Position numbers and translations under genes: made by a program. A stretch of DNA of 64,000 nucleotides, from NCBI RefSeq assembly GCF_900107485.1, contig NZ_FNQE01000014.1, positions 1 to 64,000 on the forward strand, written 5' to 3'. Origin of the DNA: Proteiniborus ethanoligenes. Lineage in GTDB: Bacteria; Bacillota; Clostridia; Tissierellales; Proteiniboraceae. Each line of letters starts with the position of its first letter. The stretch's first letter is position 1. A model generated the notes under the pieces. The model worked only from the letters and a program-made list of their open reading frames with translations, searched no databases and was not told where the DNA came from. Shown here in pieces: positions 18,271-28,569 of this stretch.

Positions 18271-18606
18271 ATGAATGAGCTTTCATCAAAAAAATGTATT
18301 CCCTGTAGCATTGGTGCTGAGCCTCTAACAAAAGATGAAATAATCCAGTTTCATAAATCTCTAGATAAGGAATGGAAGGTAATTGATTATCAAAGATTAG
18401 AAAGAAGTTATAAATTTAAAAACTTTAAAGAAGCCTTAGATTTTACTAACCAAGTGGGTGAACTAGCAGAAAAGGAAGGCCATCACCCTGATATTTACCT
18501 TTCATGGGGAAAGGTCCTAGTAAAATTGTGGACTCACAAAATAAATGGGCTCCATGAAAATGACTTTATTTTAGCTGCAAAAATTGACGAGCTTACTAAG
18601 GCTTAA
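18271..18606 (+). CDS. Pterin-4a-carbinolamine dehydratase
   Basis: 111 aa. The active-site motif is EGHHPDIYLSWGKVLVKLWTH with the two His typical of the family. The enzyme dehydrates 4a-hydroxytetrahydropterins; some bacterial members have other roles in pterin metabolism. A short Cys-containing N-terminal extension (KKCIPCSIGAEPLTKDE) is present, common in this bacterial branch. Start chosen at the ATG behind AAAGGAGG. Confidence 0.92.
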   Translation: MNELSSKKCIPCSIGAEPLTKDEIIQFHKSLDKEWKVIDYQRLERSYKFKNFKEALDFTNQVGELAEKEGHHPDIYLSWGKVLVKLWTHKINGLHENDFILAAKIDELTKA

Positions 18607-18631
18607 GAAACAAGGGATAGAATACTACCTT

Positions 18632-19717
18632 TCAATCAAATAAGGAAAGCTGTTCTAATTTTAATGTAATAAGATTAGATGCAGTTAAACCTATTAGTCT
18701 AATATCTTGTGTTAATCTAATTTCGTCTAGAAGATTAACTGCCAGCTCAAATATATCATTATAGCTACTAATATAGTTGTTTAAGGTTTTACTTTTTGTT
18801 TGAGTTCTAAATTGGATATCCTTTATCTTTAATGTTATTGTCTTGGCTTGAAGATTTTTACTTTGTAGGGATGCTTCTATCTCTAATGCAAATCTATGAA
18901 GATAGTCTTTAAGTATTTCTTTATCCTTTGTGTATTTTGAAAAGGTACGTTCTGTCCCTAGAGATTTTCTTTCACGAGTTGTATTTACCTCTCTCGAATC
19001 AATACCACGGATTCGATTATATATTTCTATGCCTGATTTCCCAAAAAATTCTACCATAAATTCTTCTGAAAGCCTCATCAAATCTTCGACTGTATATATG
19101 CCTATGTTATTTAACCTTTTTGAAGTTTTTTTCCCGATTCCGTAGACAGATTTAACTGGAAGTGGTAATAAAATACTAGGCACCATGTCTTCTGTAATAA
19201 TTTTTAACCCATTAGGTTTATTCCAATCTGAGGCTAGCTTTGCTAAGAACTTATTATAGGAAATACCTATGGACATGGTTAAGCCAGTTTTTTTCATTAC
19301 CTCTTCTTTTATTTTTTGGGCTATTTCAATAGGATTTATTTCTATGTTTGAAACATCTAAATAAGCCTCATCTATAGATAAAGGCTCGACTAAATCAGTA
19401 ATACCGTATAAAATATGGAAAACCTGTCTGGAAACCTCCTTGTACCTCTCCATTCTAACAGGCAGAAAACACGCCCTTGGACATTTTTGTTTAGCCATAA
19501 AAATAGGCATGGCAGAATGAACTCCGTATTTTCTAGCTATGTAGTTTGCAGTAGTTACTATGCCATGATTGCTTAAGCCTCCTACTATAATAGGTAAGCC
19601 CTTTAATTTAGGATTATCATGCTCTTCAACAGATGCATAAAATGCATCCATGTCTACATGAATAATATGGAGTTTCTCAGCTTGACCTAAGTATTTAGAA
19701 GTATAGATAGGAATCAC
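18632..19717 (-). CDS. dinB: DNA polymerase IV (Y family)
   Basis: About 361 aa translesion polymerase. Catalytic motifs HVDMDAFYASVEE and LSIDEAYLDVS hold the three acidic residues; a little-finger domain follows, and the last residues QLSLFD form a beta-clamp-binding peptide. The start is unclear: the only canonical codon upstream of the motif is the GTG at 19717, which overlaps AAGGAG; an in-frame TAA is two codons before it. Initiation at the following ATT or ATC would restore normal spacing. Confidence 0.95.
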   Translation of the reverse strand: MIPIYTSKYLGQAEKLHIIHVDMDAFYASVEEHDNPKLKGLPIIVGGLSNHGIVTTANYIARKYGVHSAMPIFMAKQKCPRACFLPVRMERYKEVSRQVFHILYGITDLVEPLSIDEAYLDVSNIEINPIEIAQKIKEEVMKKTGLTMSIGISYNKFLAKLASDWNKPNGLKIITEDMVPSILLPLPVKSVYGIGKKTSKRLNNIGIYTVEDLMRLSEEFMVEFFGKSGIEIYNRIRGIDSREVNTTRERKSLGTERTFSKYTKDKEILKDYLHRFALEIEASLQSKNLQAKTITLKIKDIQFRTQTKSKTLNNYISSYNDIFELAVNLLDEIRLTQDIRLIGLTASNLITLKLEQLSLFD

Positions 19718-19787
19718 TCCTTAATAAAGCCTATTTTATACTTATATTATAATAGAACATAAGTTCTGTGTAAAGCTTAAGAATAAT

Positions 19788-19817
19788 TAAAGAGCCTAGA
19801 ATAATCTAGACTCTAAA
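19788..19817 (-). terminator. Terminator behind the BlaR1-like gene
   Basis: Stem AGAGTCTAGA / TCTAGGCTCT with loop TTAT and TTAATTATT after it on the minus strand, at the gene end. Confidence 0.7.
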
Positions 19818-19818
19818 G

Positions 19819-22125
19819 CTAATCTTTTCGTGAAAATTCAACCTTCCATATACCATCTTTATTCTTTGCTAATCTAAAGTTAATTCTGCTTCCTGGTGAA
19901 TTTGAAGGATCATTTTTTATTTTAATATCCTCCCATGATAATGTTGCTCTTGTACGGTCTCTAAAATAATCTATTTCTATATTTACGGGATTCTCAAAGT
20001 ACCTACTAAAATCTATTTCCTCTTCTTTCTTACGCATGGCTATGTGTTCTTTTTTATCCCAGCCAAATTCTGTATCTTCTTTGGTGTATAATTCCCACTG
20101 TGCTTCAAAATTGCCTTCCTTATGGCAATGAAGATAAAGCTTTAATATACTTATGACACTTAGTCCATTTAGCTCTTTTTCATCAAAATTTTGTATAAAT
20201 CTTTCATATGCTTCTTTTTCATTGTCATTAAGAACTAAAAAACCTCCCCTGCCTACAACTGGCAATGGTCTATAATCATCTATACTAATGTATTGAACAA
20301 GTCTATTGTCTACTCTATAGGATATGGTTATGGTATAATCCCCTGCATAATAATATGCCTTAGGATGAATATCCCCTTCTGGGTCCTTCCATTCCTCATC
20401 ATAGACTTGCCATCCGTCAGGCTCACCTAAAACACCCATTACCATATCTGTAGTCATGGCTCCTGCTTTAATGCCATAGCTTTCTCTTGTATCTATTCTA
20501 CCTATGGTTCCATAGGTATAGCTGTTGTCGTTTTTCATATATCCATCTGTATAAAATACTACATCCTCATATGCTAAATAAAGTCCTCCATATAGATAGC
20601 CTATGTCTAGTGGCTCTCCCCAATTTTTAACTACTTCCTCCGCTGGAGAATTTAGCCCAAATTCTACTCCATCTACAAAGCCTTCATATGCTGATTTTAG
20701 ATTTTCATTATATGCATATCTATCATTACCAGGCTCTATAATCTCTATAGATTCCCTTATCTTAGAGGCTGCTTCAGTAGTCCTTTCATAGGATTTTTTT
20801 AGCTCCTCATTATCATGGGGATATGCTATATCCGTTGGATACGCCCACCCAAAATAAAACTTATTATTTTCGCCTATATATTCTAAATTATATATAGAAT
20901 TTAGCTCCTCTAAATCATCTCTAGTAATTCTCTCCTTTTGATATGCTTCAATTCTAAATACTGTTCCTATCTTGTCATAAGGATAAGCTCCGTAAACATC
21001 TTTGTTGATGAAAAATACTCCACTGCTTTCCTCAAGGATTTTAAATTTATCAAATATTTTTTTATCCATAGTAAGTACAAATCCAAAGTTTTCATTTCTA
21101 TATATTATCTGTTCTTTTTTATTAGTCAATGTGAATATAGTTGTAGCTCCTAGAAGTATAATTGCAATCGGTGTAATCAGAAGCTTTGGCTTTTTGAACT
21201 TCATAACATTTTTAACTCTAGCTTTGATGTTGCTTTCACCAAAGAAAAGAAAGTTTCCCTGCAATGTATGGCTTTGCTTATCTGCAATATTTATTAAAGA
21301 GCTAGCATAAGCTTTTCTAATATCATCTTCCCAAGCCTTTACTACCTTCTCGTCACAGGATAGCTCCATGTCTTCGTTAAAATACTTAGCAGATAGCCAA
21401 ACTATAGGGTTAAACCAATGAATACAGATTGCAATAGACCAAATTAGCTTAAGTATATTATCAAATCTTCTAATATGATGTATTTCATGTGCTAGTATTT
21501 GCATCGATTCACTAGTATGGATATTATCTACCATGGAAGCTGGTACAATAACTTTAGGCTTTAGCAATCCATATACTAATGGGCTTTGAAGCAAATCTAA
21601 TGAGTATATACTAATATTTCTATTAAGCTTCATACTTTTCTTTATATGGCTTATATCAATATCTTTGATTATAGTTGCTGTATCCAGCACTTTTGATGCA
21701 TTATAATATCTTATGATGCTCCTTATGATTAAGAATATCATACCTAGAACCCATATAATGCTTGCACCTAGAAAAATTATTTGAAGCTGACTATTTGGAG
21801 TAACAGTTGCTGCAGCATTTCCTTGAGAGATAGTAGTGCTATTTGATACTACATTATTTATGTTATTTTGCATTGCCTCTGTTTCTATATTCCTGCTTAC
21901 TCTGCTTATTATAGTTGTTGTATTAGGCATAAAGTTAAATAAGCTCAAGCTTGAAGAAAAATTTATAGGTAAAATCAGCCTAAATAATACAATGAACCAT
22001 AAATAATATGAAAAGCTTTTCGGAAGATATTTTCCTAGAGCATTTCTGATTACACCTATAAATAATGCAATTATTGAAGCTATAATGCTCATGCTAATAA
22101 TTGTAAAAAAAATACTCTCAAGCAT
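19819..22125 (-). CDS. BlaR1/MecR1-like M56 membrane metalloprotease with unusual sensor region
   Basis: 768 aa. The N-terminal membrane domain has the gluzincin motif HEIHH (about residue 213) and the SCDEKV motif of M56 peptidases that cleave BlaI-type repressors. After a further membrane segment (about 318-335) the outside part is not a penicillin-binding domain: no SxxK-type serine motif is seen. It contains a region resembling DUF4309 (about 470-625) and a last part with charged repeats. It pairs with the BlaI-like gene 12 bp upstream. The inducing signal is therefore probably not a beta-lactam. Confidence 0.85.
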   Translation of the reverse strand: MLESIFFTIISMSIIASIIALFIGVIRNALGKYLPKSFSYYLWFIVLFRLILPINFSSSLSLFNFMPNTTTIISRVSRNIETEAMQNNINNVVSNSTTISQGNAAATVTPNSQLQIIFLGASIIWVLGMIFLIIRSIIRYYNASKVLDTATIIKDIDISHIKKSMKLNRNISIYSLDLLQSPLVYGLLKPKVIVPASMVDNIHTSESMQILAHEIHHIRRFDNILKLIWSIAICIHWFNPIVWLSAKYFNEDMELSCDEKVVKAWEDDIRKAYASSLINIADKQSHTLQGNFLFFGESNIKARVKNVMKFKKPKLLITPIAIILLGATTIFTLTNKKEQIIYRNENFGFVLTMDKKIFDKFKILEESSGVFFINKDVYGAYPYDKIGTVFRIEAYQKERITRDDLEELNSIYNLEYIGENNKFYFGWAYPTDIAYPHDNEELKKSYERTTEAASKIRESIEIIEPGNDRYAYNENLKSAYEGFVDGVEFGLNSPAEEVVKNWGEPLDIGYLYGGLYLAYEDVVFYTDGYMKNDNSYTYGTIGRIDTRESYGIKAGAMTTDMVMGVLGEPDGWQVYDEEWKDPEGDIHPKAYYYAGDYTITISYRVDNRLVQYISIDDYRPLPVVGRGGFLVLNDNEKEAYERFIQNFDEKELNGLSVISILKLYLHCHKEGNFEAQWELYTKEDTEFGWDKKEHIAMRKKEEEIDFSRYFENPVNIEIDYFRDRTRATLSWEDIKIKNDPSNSPGSRINFRLAKNKDGIWKVEFSRKD

Positions 22126-22137
22126 GTTACATACCCC

Positions 22138-22494
22138 CTAATCCAATTTATTGACTATTTTTTTTAGCTCTTCTATATCTTCTTTAGATAGGTTTTCTTT
22201 TTGTAAGAAGCTTGCAAAAAATGATTTAATAGAGCCTCCATAAACTTTATCTATTAGCTCTTCTGTTTCTACTCTCTGGGCTAATTCTCTCCCCACTACT
22301 GCCCTGACAATTGAATCTTCATTTGAAATTATTCTCCTATCTACTAGTCTTCGTATAACCGTATATGTGGTTGATTTTTTCCATCCTAATTTCTCCCTTG
22401 CTAACTTAACTAGGTCCGAACTTTTTATAGGCTCGTTATCCCATAATATTTCCATAAATTTATACTCTGCATGGAATATTTTTATATCATCCAT
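22138..22494 (-). CDS. BlaI/MecI family transcriptional repressor
   Basis: 118 aa winged-helix repressor. The recognition region reads KKSTTYTVIRRLVDRRII, as in BlaI/MecI, and the C-terminal helices form the dimer and cleavage region. First gene of a two-gene operon with the M56 protease. A promoter with an inverted-repeat operator lies immediately upstream. Cleavage by the partner would relieve repression. Confidence 0.93.
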   Translation of the reverse strand: MDDIKIFHAEYKFMEILWDNEPIKSSDLVKLAREKLGWKKSTTYTVIRRLVDRRIISNEDSIVRAVVGRELAQRVETEELIDKVYGGSIKSFFASFLQKENLSKEDIEELKKIVNKLD

Positions 22495-22509
22495 AAGATT
22501 ACCTCCTTC

Positions 22510-22566
22510 GGTCTAACTCATTAAACCTATTTGTTTTAGTTTATTCTATTAGACCAAATTTGTCAA
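22510..22566 (-). promoter_or_regulatory. Promoter and operator of the BlaI/BlaR1-like operon
   Basis: On the minus strand TTGACA (22566-22561) and TAAACT (22543-22538) are 17 nt apart. An inverted repeat GGTCTAA ... TTAGACC (22555-22549 and 22516-22510) has one arm in the spacer and the other just before the ribosome binding site. It differs from the classical TACA/TGTA operator of BlaI. Confidence 0.75.
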
Positions 22567-22602
22567 CATTATTTTGAAGTTTTTGGTGATTTGTTAAAGG
22601 CA

Positions 22603-22638
22603 AAACAAAAACTAGGCAATATTACCTAGTTTTTATTT
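22603..22638 (-). terminator. Terminator of the M20 hydrolase gene
   Basis: AAAACTAGGTAATATTGCCTAGTTTT-type hairpin followed by TTGTTTTG on the minus strand, overlapping the gene end. Confidence 0.8.
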
Positions 22639-23813
22639 AACCAATCTATTGTGCCTTGCAATACAAGTGCTACTCCCTTCCACAGTTGACTTTCATCTAT
22701 GTCGAATTTAGGATTGTGATGTGGGTAGTATTGCCCATCTATTTCTCTAGGGTTGCTTAAATAGAAAAAGGTGCCTGGGGCTTCCCTAAGAAAAAACGAC
22801 ATATCCTCAGCTCCCATTACGGGTGTTTTCATTTCTACTATATCTTCTTCGCTTACTATTTTTTTAGCTGATTCTACAAAGGTTTTTGTGAATTCCTCTG
22901 AATTTACCAAGGCTGGATAGCAATATTCGTATTTATATTCGTAGCTTCCTCCATGTGCCATGGTTATGCCTTTTACTATTTCCTCTATTCTCTTGGCGAT
23001 TCTATGTCTAGTGCTTTCATTTAAGGTTCTTATTGTTCCTTGAATTTCTACTATATCAGGAATAATGTTATGATTAAAGCCTCCTTCTATCCTTGTTACG
23101 GATACTACTGCAGGCTCTACTGGATTAATTTCTCTACTTACTATGGTTTGTAGTGCTAATACTACCTCTGAGGCTATTACAATTGGATCTATGGATTGGT
23201 GAGGATAGGCTCCATGGGCTCCTTTGCCCTTTATTTTAATATGCATTACATCTACTGCTGCCATCATTGCTCCATAACATACGCCTATTTTCCCTGTTGG
23301 TATGCCTTTCCCTAGATTTCCTAGATGAAGTCCCATTACTGCATCTACCTTTGGGCTCTCCATAGCCCCTTCTTCTATCATAGGCTTTGCTCCTCCTGGA
23401 TATTCTTCTCCTGGCTGAAACAACAGCTTTACATTTCCTCTAAATTTATCTCTATTTTCATTTAGTATCTTAGCTGCTCCAAGTAATATGGCTGCATGCC
23501 CATCATGTCCACATGCATGCATGTTTCCGTTTGTAGACTGAAAATCTAGTCCTGTTTCTTCTTTAACTGGAAGCCCGTCAATATCCGCTCTTAAGCCTAT
23601 GGTCTTTCCTTTACCATTGCCCTTTATAAGACCTACTATTGCGTTACCCTTTACTAGTGTATGGTACTCTATCCCCATTTTATCTAGTTGGGCTGTGATA
23701 TATTTTGCAGTCTGTGGCAAGTTTAGTCCTACTTCTGGTATTTGATGAAGCTCTCTTCTCCAATTTATTATTTCATTTTCTATATTTTTTGCTCTGTCAA
23801 TTATATTAAGCAT
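22626..23813 (-). CDS. M20 family amidohydrolase (N-acyl-amino acid/IAA-conjugate type)
   Basis: 395 aa zinc peptidase of the M20D type. Metal ligands appear in MHACGHDGH, the catalytic Glu in QPGEEYPGG, and the C-terminal His in YPHHNPKFDID. Such enzymes hydrolyse N-acyl amino acids, hippurate or related amides in the cytoplasm; substrate not visible. ATG behind AAGGAGG. Single gene with its own terminator. Confidence 0.9.
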   Translation of the reverse strand: MLNIIDRAKNIENEIINWRRELHQIPEVGLNLPQTAKYITAQLDKMGIEYHTLVKGNAIVGLIKGNGKGKTIGLRADIDGLPVKEETGLDFQSTNGNMHACGHDGHAAILLGAAKILNENRDKFRGNVKLLFQPGEEYPGGAKPMIEEGAMESPKVDAVMGLHLGNLGKGIPTGKIGVCYGAMMAAVDVMHIKIKGKGAHGAYPHQSIDPIVIASEVVLALQTIVSREINPVEPAVVSVTRIEGGFNHNIIPDIVEIQGTIRTLNESTRHRIAKRIEEIVKGITMAHGGSYEYKYEYCYPALVNSEEFTKTFVESAKKIVSEEDIVEMKTPVMGAEDMSFFLREAPGTFFYLSNPREIDGQYYPHHNPKFDIDESQLWKGVALVLQGTIDWLNKN

Positions 23814-23984
23814 TTATGTCCTCCTTCTTTTAAATTATGAGTTTTTAAGGTATCTAGTACAAAATAACCCTTACCTTTGTATATATTTATAATATTACTG
23901 TAATTAATTCTCTCTTTTGATTGGATTTCCTTGTTTGCAAAATATTTTATTACTATGAGTAAAGAAATTTTGTGGCTATTACTA

Positions 23985-24018
23985 GATATAAAACAAGATC
24001 GATACCGAAGTACCGACC
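23985..24018 (-). terminator. Terminator of the chemoreceptor gene
   Basis: Nine-bp stem GGTCGGTAC / GTATCGATC closed by a TTCG tetraloop, followed by TTGTTTTA on the minus strand. Confidence 0.85.
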
Positions 24019-24038
24019 CTGCTTTATAAAATATAGTA

Positions 24039-26117
24039 TTATAGTCTGAATCTATGAACTAATTCATCTAATCTCTTTATTGTTCTTGTTAGATTTTCAG
24101 TATTATTAGCTACGGTCTCCATTGTAGCCGCCTGCTCCTCCATAGAAGCTGATAGTTCTTCTGTAGAAGCTGCAGTCTCTTCAGTTATAGAAGATATACT
24201 TTGTATAGCTAATATCACTTCTTCTTTTTCTTCATCTACTTTATTTAAGTTTTCTCCTAACTTTTCTATAGCTTCCATTACAGATACAAGAGATGAATAT
24301 ATTTCTTCAAAGGCTTTTTTAGATTGCTCTAGGGATTCATTAGCATCCTTGAGGGCCCCTTCTGATGTATCCATATTGTCTTTAGTTGTGCCTACCTCAT
24401 GCTGTATGGATTTTAATATATCCTCTATGCTTTTAGTAGCACGTCCTGTCTCTTCAGATAATTTTCTTATTTCCTCTGCTACTACTGCAAAGCCTCTACC
24501 AGCTTCTCCTGCTCTAGCTGCTTCTATAGCTGCATTTAATGCAAGAAGGTTAGTCTGCTCCGAAATATCCATAATTGTATTTAGTATATTCCCAATTGAC
24601 TGGGATTTATCTAAAAGTGAATTCACATTTTCTGAAAGAATACGAGAGGACTTAACTGTTACATCAAACTTGTCCACCATACTATTCATAGCTTTTGAAC
24701 CTTCTTCGTTTATCCTTTGTGCCTTCATGGAGTTCTCTACAACTATTCCCCCATGCTCTACTGCTATCTTTATTTCTTGAGCTAACCTATTTAATTTCTC
24801 TGAGCCTGTTTCTGCATCTTCAGCTTGTTCCATAGAAGCTTGAGCTAGCTCTTCTACAGTCTTAGCTACATCATTTATAGATTGGCTAGTTTCTGAAGTA
24901 GCTAAGTTTAGACTCTGAATGTTTTCTACTACGTCTTCAGTAGTATCATTTATAGTTCTTAATATTTTTCTTATCTCTTCCCTTAATACTGCAGTTGCTT
25001 TAAGTATAGAGCCTACCTCATCTTTTCTGCTTAATATAGCTTTTATTTCCTTAGTTTCTTCTATATCAGTTAAATCTAGCTTTGAGGTGGTATCTAATAT
25101 TCCATTCACCAGAACTATTGGGTCGGAAATCCTCTTTCCTAATACAAATGATATGATTGTTGCTAAGAGAGCCGAAATTAATATAACTCCTATAATAATA
25201 TATACAGTCATAAGCATATCTTTTAGTATTTCATGTCTAGGAATAGTTAAAATCAAAGTTTTTCCGTCTATTAGCTTTGAAAAAACCATTATTTTTCTTT
25301 CACCAGCAAATACAGTGTCTATTACCCCTGTTCCCTTTTCTTCTATTTCATCTACAATATAGCTGTATTGTCCATTGTTTATAGTGTTTAAATTGCTACT
25401 TTTGTCTAGAGTAGGATGAATTAGATAATCATAATCCCTGTTAAGCATGAATGCATATCCTGTTTCATATAGCTTTATATCTTCAACTCCCTTTATAAGC
25501 TCTCCTGCCTTCATGTCTGCACCTATTACACCAATAGTCGTACCATTAACTACAATTGGCATTGAGTAAGTCATTACATTTGAGTTTGCATTGTTGACAT
25601 AAGGGTCTCCCCATGCTGCCTTTCCTGCCCTCACAGCATCGTAATAAAAAGATGCTGATGGATCATCAGGGCTTTTTCCTGCAATATTGGTAGGAATTGA
25701 ATGCATAAGCTTACCGTTGTCATCAACTGCTGCCCATATCCCTTCGGATCTACCTGTGTATTTTGGATCAAAAACTATGTATAGTCCTGCACATTTGTCA
25801 GTCTCTCTAGCCATTCTTTGAATTATAGGGCTTAGAATTGTATTAGAATAAGTGGCTAAATAACCTGGTTCCCTTAATCTAGCTACCTCAATAGTTCCAT
25901 CTACTATTTGATACATGCTAGATAAAGTGTTTTCGAGAATATGTAAATCTTCATTAAAACCTTTAGAATAAACATCCCCAGTTGCATAGAGACTAGTTTT
26001 AGCTTCTTTTTCAATTACTTCCATGCTTCTGAACATACTTGTCACTCCAACAAGCAGTGACATAGTAATAGAACAAATTAATACAGTAAGTACTATTCTT
26101 GTACTAATCTTTTTCAT
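24039..26117 (-). CDS. Methyl-accepting chemotaxis protein with dCache sensor
   Basis: 692 aa. Membrane segment at about 10-30, a periplasmic-type double Cache sensor (about 35-310, with [15 protein letters not shown] and [16 protein letters not shown]), a second membrane segment at about 315-337, a HAMP region, then a long coiled-coil signalling domain with the hairpin tip [20 protein letters not shown] Cache sensor usually binds amino acids or organic acids. Start chosen at the ATG behind AGGAGGGG; a longer frame upstream lacks a site. Confidence 0.93.
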   Translation of the reverse strand: MKKISTRIVLTVLICSITMSLLVGVTSMFRSMEVIEKEAKTSLYATGDVYSKGFNEDLHILENTLSSMYQIVDGTIEVARLREPGYLATYSNTILSPIIQRMARETDKCAGLYIVFDPKYTGRSEGIWAAVDDNGKLMHSIPTNIAGKSPDDPSASFYYDAVRAGKAAWGDPYVNNANSNVMTYSMPIVVNGTTIGVIGADMKAGELIKGVEDIKLYETGYAFMLNRDYDYLIHPTLDKSSNLNTINNGQYSYIVDEIEEKGTGVIDTVFAGERKIMVFSKLIDGKTLILTIPRHEILKDMLMTVYIIIGVILISALLATIISFVLGKRISDPIVLVNGILDTTSKLDLTDIEETKEIKAILSRKDEVGSILKATAVLREEIRKILRTINDTTEDVVENIQSLNLATSETSQSINDVAKTVEELAQASMEQAEDAETGSEKLNRLAQEIKIAVEHGGIVVENSMKAQRINEEGSKAMNSMVDKFDVTVKSSRILSENVNSLLDKSQSIGNILNTIMDISEQTNLLALNAAIEAARAGEAGRGFAVVAEEIRKLSEETGRATKSIEDILKSIQHEVGTTKDNMDTSEGALKDANESLEQSKKAFEEIYSSLVSVMEAIEKLGENLNKVDEEKEEVILAIQSISSITEETAASTEELSASMEEQAATMETVANNTENLTRTIKRLDELVHRFRL

Positions 26118-26329
26118 TTTTCCCCTCCTTAACAAGGTAATATTAATCATAATTCCACAGTTAATAAACAAACTATACTTTTTTCGACAATAAATGCTAT
26201 TGTTTATAGAATTATTATACATCATAATAGAACAAAAAAATATATTTGTCAAAGAGATAACAAATATATTTTTCTATTATTGACAATACTTAAGCAATAT
26301 TTTTTTTTAAAATGCATATGATGTATAAT

Positions 26330-27859
26330 TTATGAAATATGCCATATATTTACTCTGTTTTTCCCTTGTTCTTTTGACTTGTATAGTGCATCATCTGCTC
26401 TCTTTAAAACATCATTGTAATCATTATCAGTATCTTTAAAATAAGAAAAACCTATGGAAATGGTTATGCTGAAAGTCTCATTTCCCGCTGGAATCTCTAA
26501 TGAAGCAATTCCATCTAATAATTTTTCACCAAATTCCATTATATGCTCTTCTCTTAATCCTGGGAATATGCCTACAAACTCATCCCCACCCCAGCGAATT
26601 AATTGATCAGAGCTTCTTATAATATGATTTATTGTCTTAACAATTTCAATAAGGACAATATCTCCCGTTTTATGACCATAATTATCATTTATATGCTTAA
26701 AGCCATCAATATCAAGCATCATAATAGCTGGTTTTTCTCCTGTTAACCTATATTGCTTAAAAAGAGCATTTAGATTCATCTCTCCAAATCTTCTGCTAGA
26801 TGCCTTAGTTAATGTATCTATGTTAATTTCTTTTTCTAAGGATTTAGTTGAATTCAATAAATGCTTCTTCTCTATTAAATAAAGTATTGTAAATCCTATT
26901 AATAAAACTATTAAAATGTATCTTAATAATCTTATTATAGACTCACTAGATAAGGAATGGATTTCATTATTTACTTTTTCTGTGTAAGCACCAATATCAT
27001 CTAAATGAACACCCATGGCTACTATCCAATCATAATCCTTATAAAGCTTTGCATAAGTAATCTTCTCTGAAACTTGAGAACTATTTAACTTTTTAAAATA
27101 ATAAGTAAAAAATAGCTCCCCATTTTTCTTTATCCCTTCTAGTTCTTCTAAATAAGGCAATTTACCTTTGATATCTTCCATATCTGTAGATAAATAAGTT
27201 CCCTCTGTGTCCCTTAGGTTTGGATGAATCCTTCTAATTGCGTAATCTTTCCCACCTCCATAGTTAATTACCTCGTTCACCCATATGTAAGAATCATTAG
27301 AAAATTCTCGATTTCTTATTGTGTCTCCAATTTCTTCTTTTACAATTTCATCTATATAAGACTTACTAACTCCAAAGATACCTTGTATGCTGCCTTTTTC
27401 AATTACAGCGTGAGAGGAGAGTAAGGACTTTAAGTCCTTCACAGTACTGTCTATGGTTTTTATATGTAGTCCAGCAGAATCATATAATACTTCTCCTGTT
27501 TTATTGTCCCATAAAAAGGCTGTCCACATTTTAGGATTTAAGTCGTCATTAAATCTATTTATGAAAAATTGTATGAATTCTTCATCTGATAAATCTAATT
27601 CTTCTTGAAACCGCCTTAGTCTAGCTTCTGTGTTTTTCTTATAATTTTCATGCTTAATTTCTCTTAATCTATCTATTTCAAAAAATATATTATTTACTGT
27701 ATCTTTTAGAAAGTCTTTTTTCAAATTTATTATAGTCTTTTCAGTTTGCTCTAAATAGATTTCTTGAGTCTTTTCATGGGATAAAAGATGAAGATATATG
27801 ACTACTAAACATATTATAGTAGCAGCTGCAAATGTAATTATTTTGTGTTTGTTTTTCAA
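26330..27859 (-). CDS. Cache-GGDEF diguanylate cyclase
   Basis: 509 aa. N-terminal membrane segment (about 8-25), an outside sensor of about 280 residues with the Cache-like stretch KLYKDYDWIVAMGVHLDDI, a second membrane segment (about 312-332), and a GGDEF domain with intact active site RWGGDEFVGIFPG and metal-binding MLDIDGFKHINDNYGH. It should make cyclic di-GMP in response to an outside ligand. No RxxD inhibitory site is obvious. Start TTG about 10 nt behind GAGGGA. Neighbour of a chemoreceptor but separately transcribed. Confidence 0.9.
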   Translation of the reverse strand: MKNKHKIITFAAATIICLVVIYLHLLSHEKTQEIYLEQTEKTIINLKKDFLKDTVNNIFFEIDRLREIKHENYKKNTEARLRRFQEELDLSDEEFIQFFINRFNDDLNPKMWTAFLWDNKTGEVLYDSAGLHIKTIDSTVKDLKSLLSSHAVIEKGSIQGIFGVSKSYIDEIVKEEIGDTIRNREFSNDSYIWVNEVINYGGGKDYAIRRIHPNLRDTEGTYLSTDMEDIKGKLPYLEELEGIKKNGELFFTYYFKKLNSSQVSEKITYAKLYKDYDWIVAMGVHLDDIGAYTEKVNNEIHSLSSESIIRLLRYILIVLLIGFTILYLIEKKHLLNSTKSLEKEINIDTLTKASSRRFGEMNLNALFKQYRLTGEKPAIMMLDIDGFKHINDNYGHKTGDIVLIEIVKTINHIIRSSDQLIRWGGDEFVGIFPGLREEHIMEFGEKLLDGIASLEIPAGNETFSITISIGFSYFKDTDNDYNDVLKRADDALYKSKEQGKNRVNIWHIS

Positions 27860-27939
27860 TTTTATCCATTCCCTCTTTATTTGTTTTTATTTTAGTACTA
27901 GGTTAATACTAATTATAATAAATTTGGGCCATAAATGCC

Positions 27940-28030
27940 ATTTTTTTCGAAGTGTGTTATCTAATATTTAATAGCACCGCTTTCGCCAACATGTAAATAG
28001 CTAGCTTTGCTGGACACACTCCTAATCAAA
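27940..28030. repeat. Degenerate copy of an intergenic palindromic repeat
   Basis: Contains TAGCTAGCTTTGCTGG, shared with the clearer element at 28381-28460. Otherwise no structure is seen in 27860-28080 apart from it. Confidence 0.45.
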
Positions 28031-28089
28031 AAAAATAAGCTAATTGATTAGCTTCTATAGCTGTTTCTTCAATGTCTATATCAATGTGT

Positions 28090-28217
28090 GTTCATCAAAC
28101 AAACTCCTTTCCTTTTTCAAATAAAGTTCTATTAGAATTGAGGATTAAGGGAGAAGGTTTAAGGAGAATCCTATCCATTTCTCCTATCCATTTTCTTTTC
28201 CATTCAATCTTCCAATA
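28090..28217. repeat. Dispersed repeat R1, first copy
   Basis: About 128 bp with TTCATCAAACAAACTCCT, TTTTTCAAATAAAGTTCT and CCATTTCTCCT(A/C)TCCATTTTC. The same elements recur in the same direction at 31389-31668. No coding potential is supported. Confidence 0.75.
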
Positions 28218-28380
28218 CGTCATCATCAACCGAAATACAATTGTACTTTTTAGGCCCACATTCACTATACCACTTATTTTCTTCAAAGAAATCTATTATT
28301 CCAAAGTCATGCTTAGCCAAACTATCACCCCTTGCAAATTTATATGGCCTTTCTTAATACATATTTTATAAATGATGTTC

Positions 28381-28460
28381 ATCAAGCGGGAGGTCAAAGA
28401 CCTCCCCTACAACCTCTAGTATCAATATGTAGGGGCTAGCTTTGCTGGCCCGTTACAACA
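28381..28460. repeat. Palindromic intergenic repeat (REP/MITE-like)
   Basis: Two small palindromes, GGGAGGTCAAAGACCTCCC and GGGGCTAGCTTTGCTGGCCC, flanked by the inverted pair CCTACA / TGTAGG. Typical of dispersed non-coding repeats in Clostridia. Confidence 0.7.
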
Positions 28461-28569
28461 TCATATAAATCTACTTATGTGCATCATATTATATAATTCA
28501 TCTGCCGATCTATCAACTAATAATCCCCTCTTATTCAATTTTCTTCTGTCAGCACCTAAATTACCCTCT

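Noticed and set aside
23985-24018. Cyclic di-GMP riboswitch near the chemoreceptor
   Set aside because: The structured stretch is a simple TTCG-loop terminator at the gene end; no conserved riboswitch core is present.
28072-28371. Plus-strand frame of 99 codons
   Set aside because: It spans the dispersed repeat R1 and has no start signal or protein-like composition.
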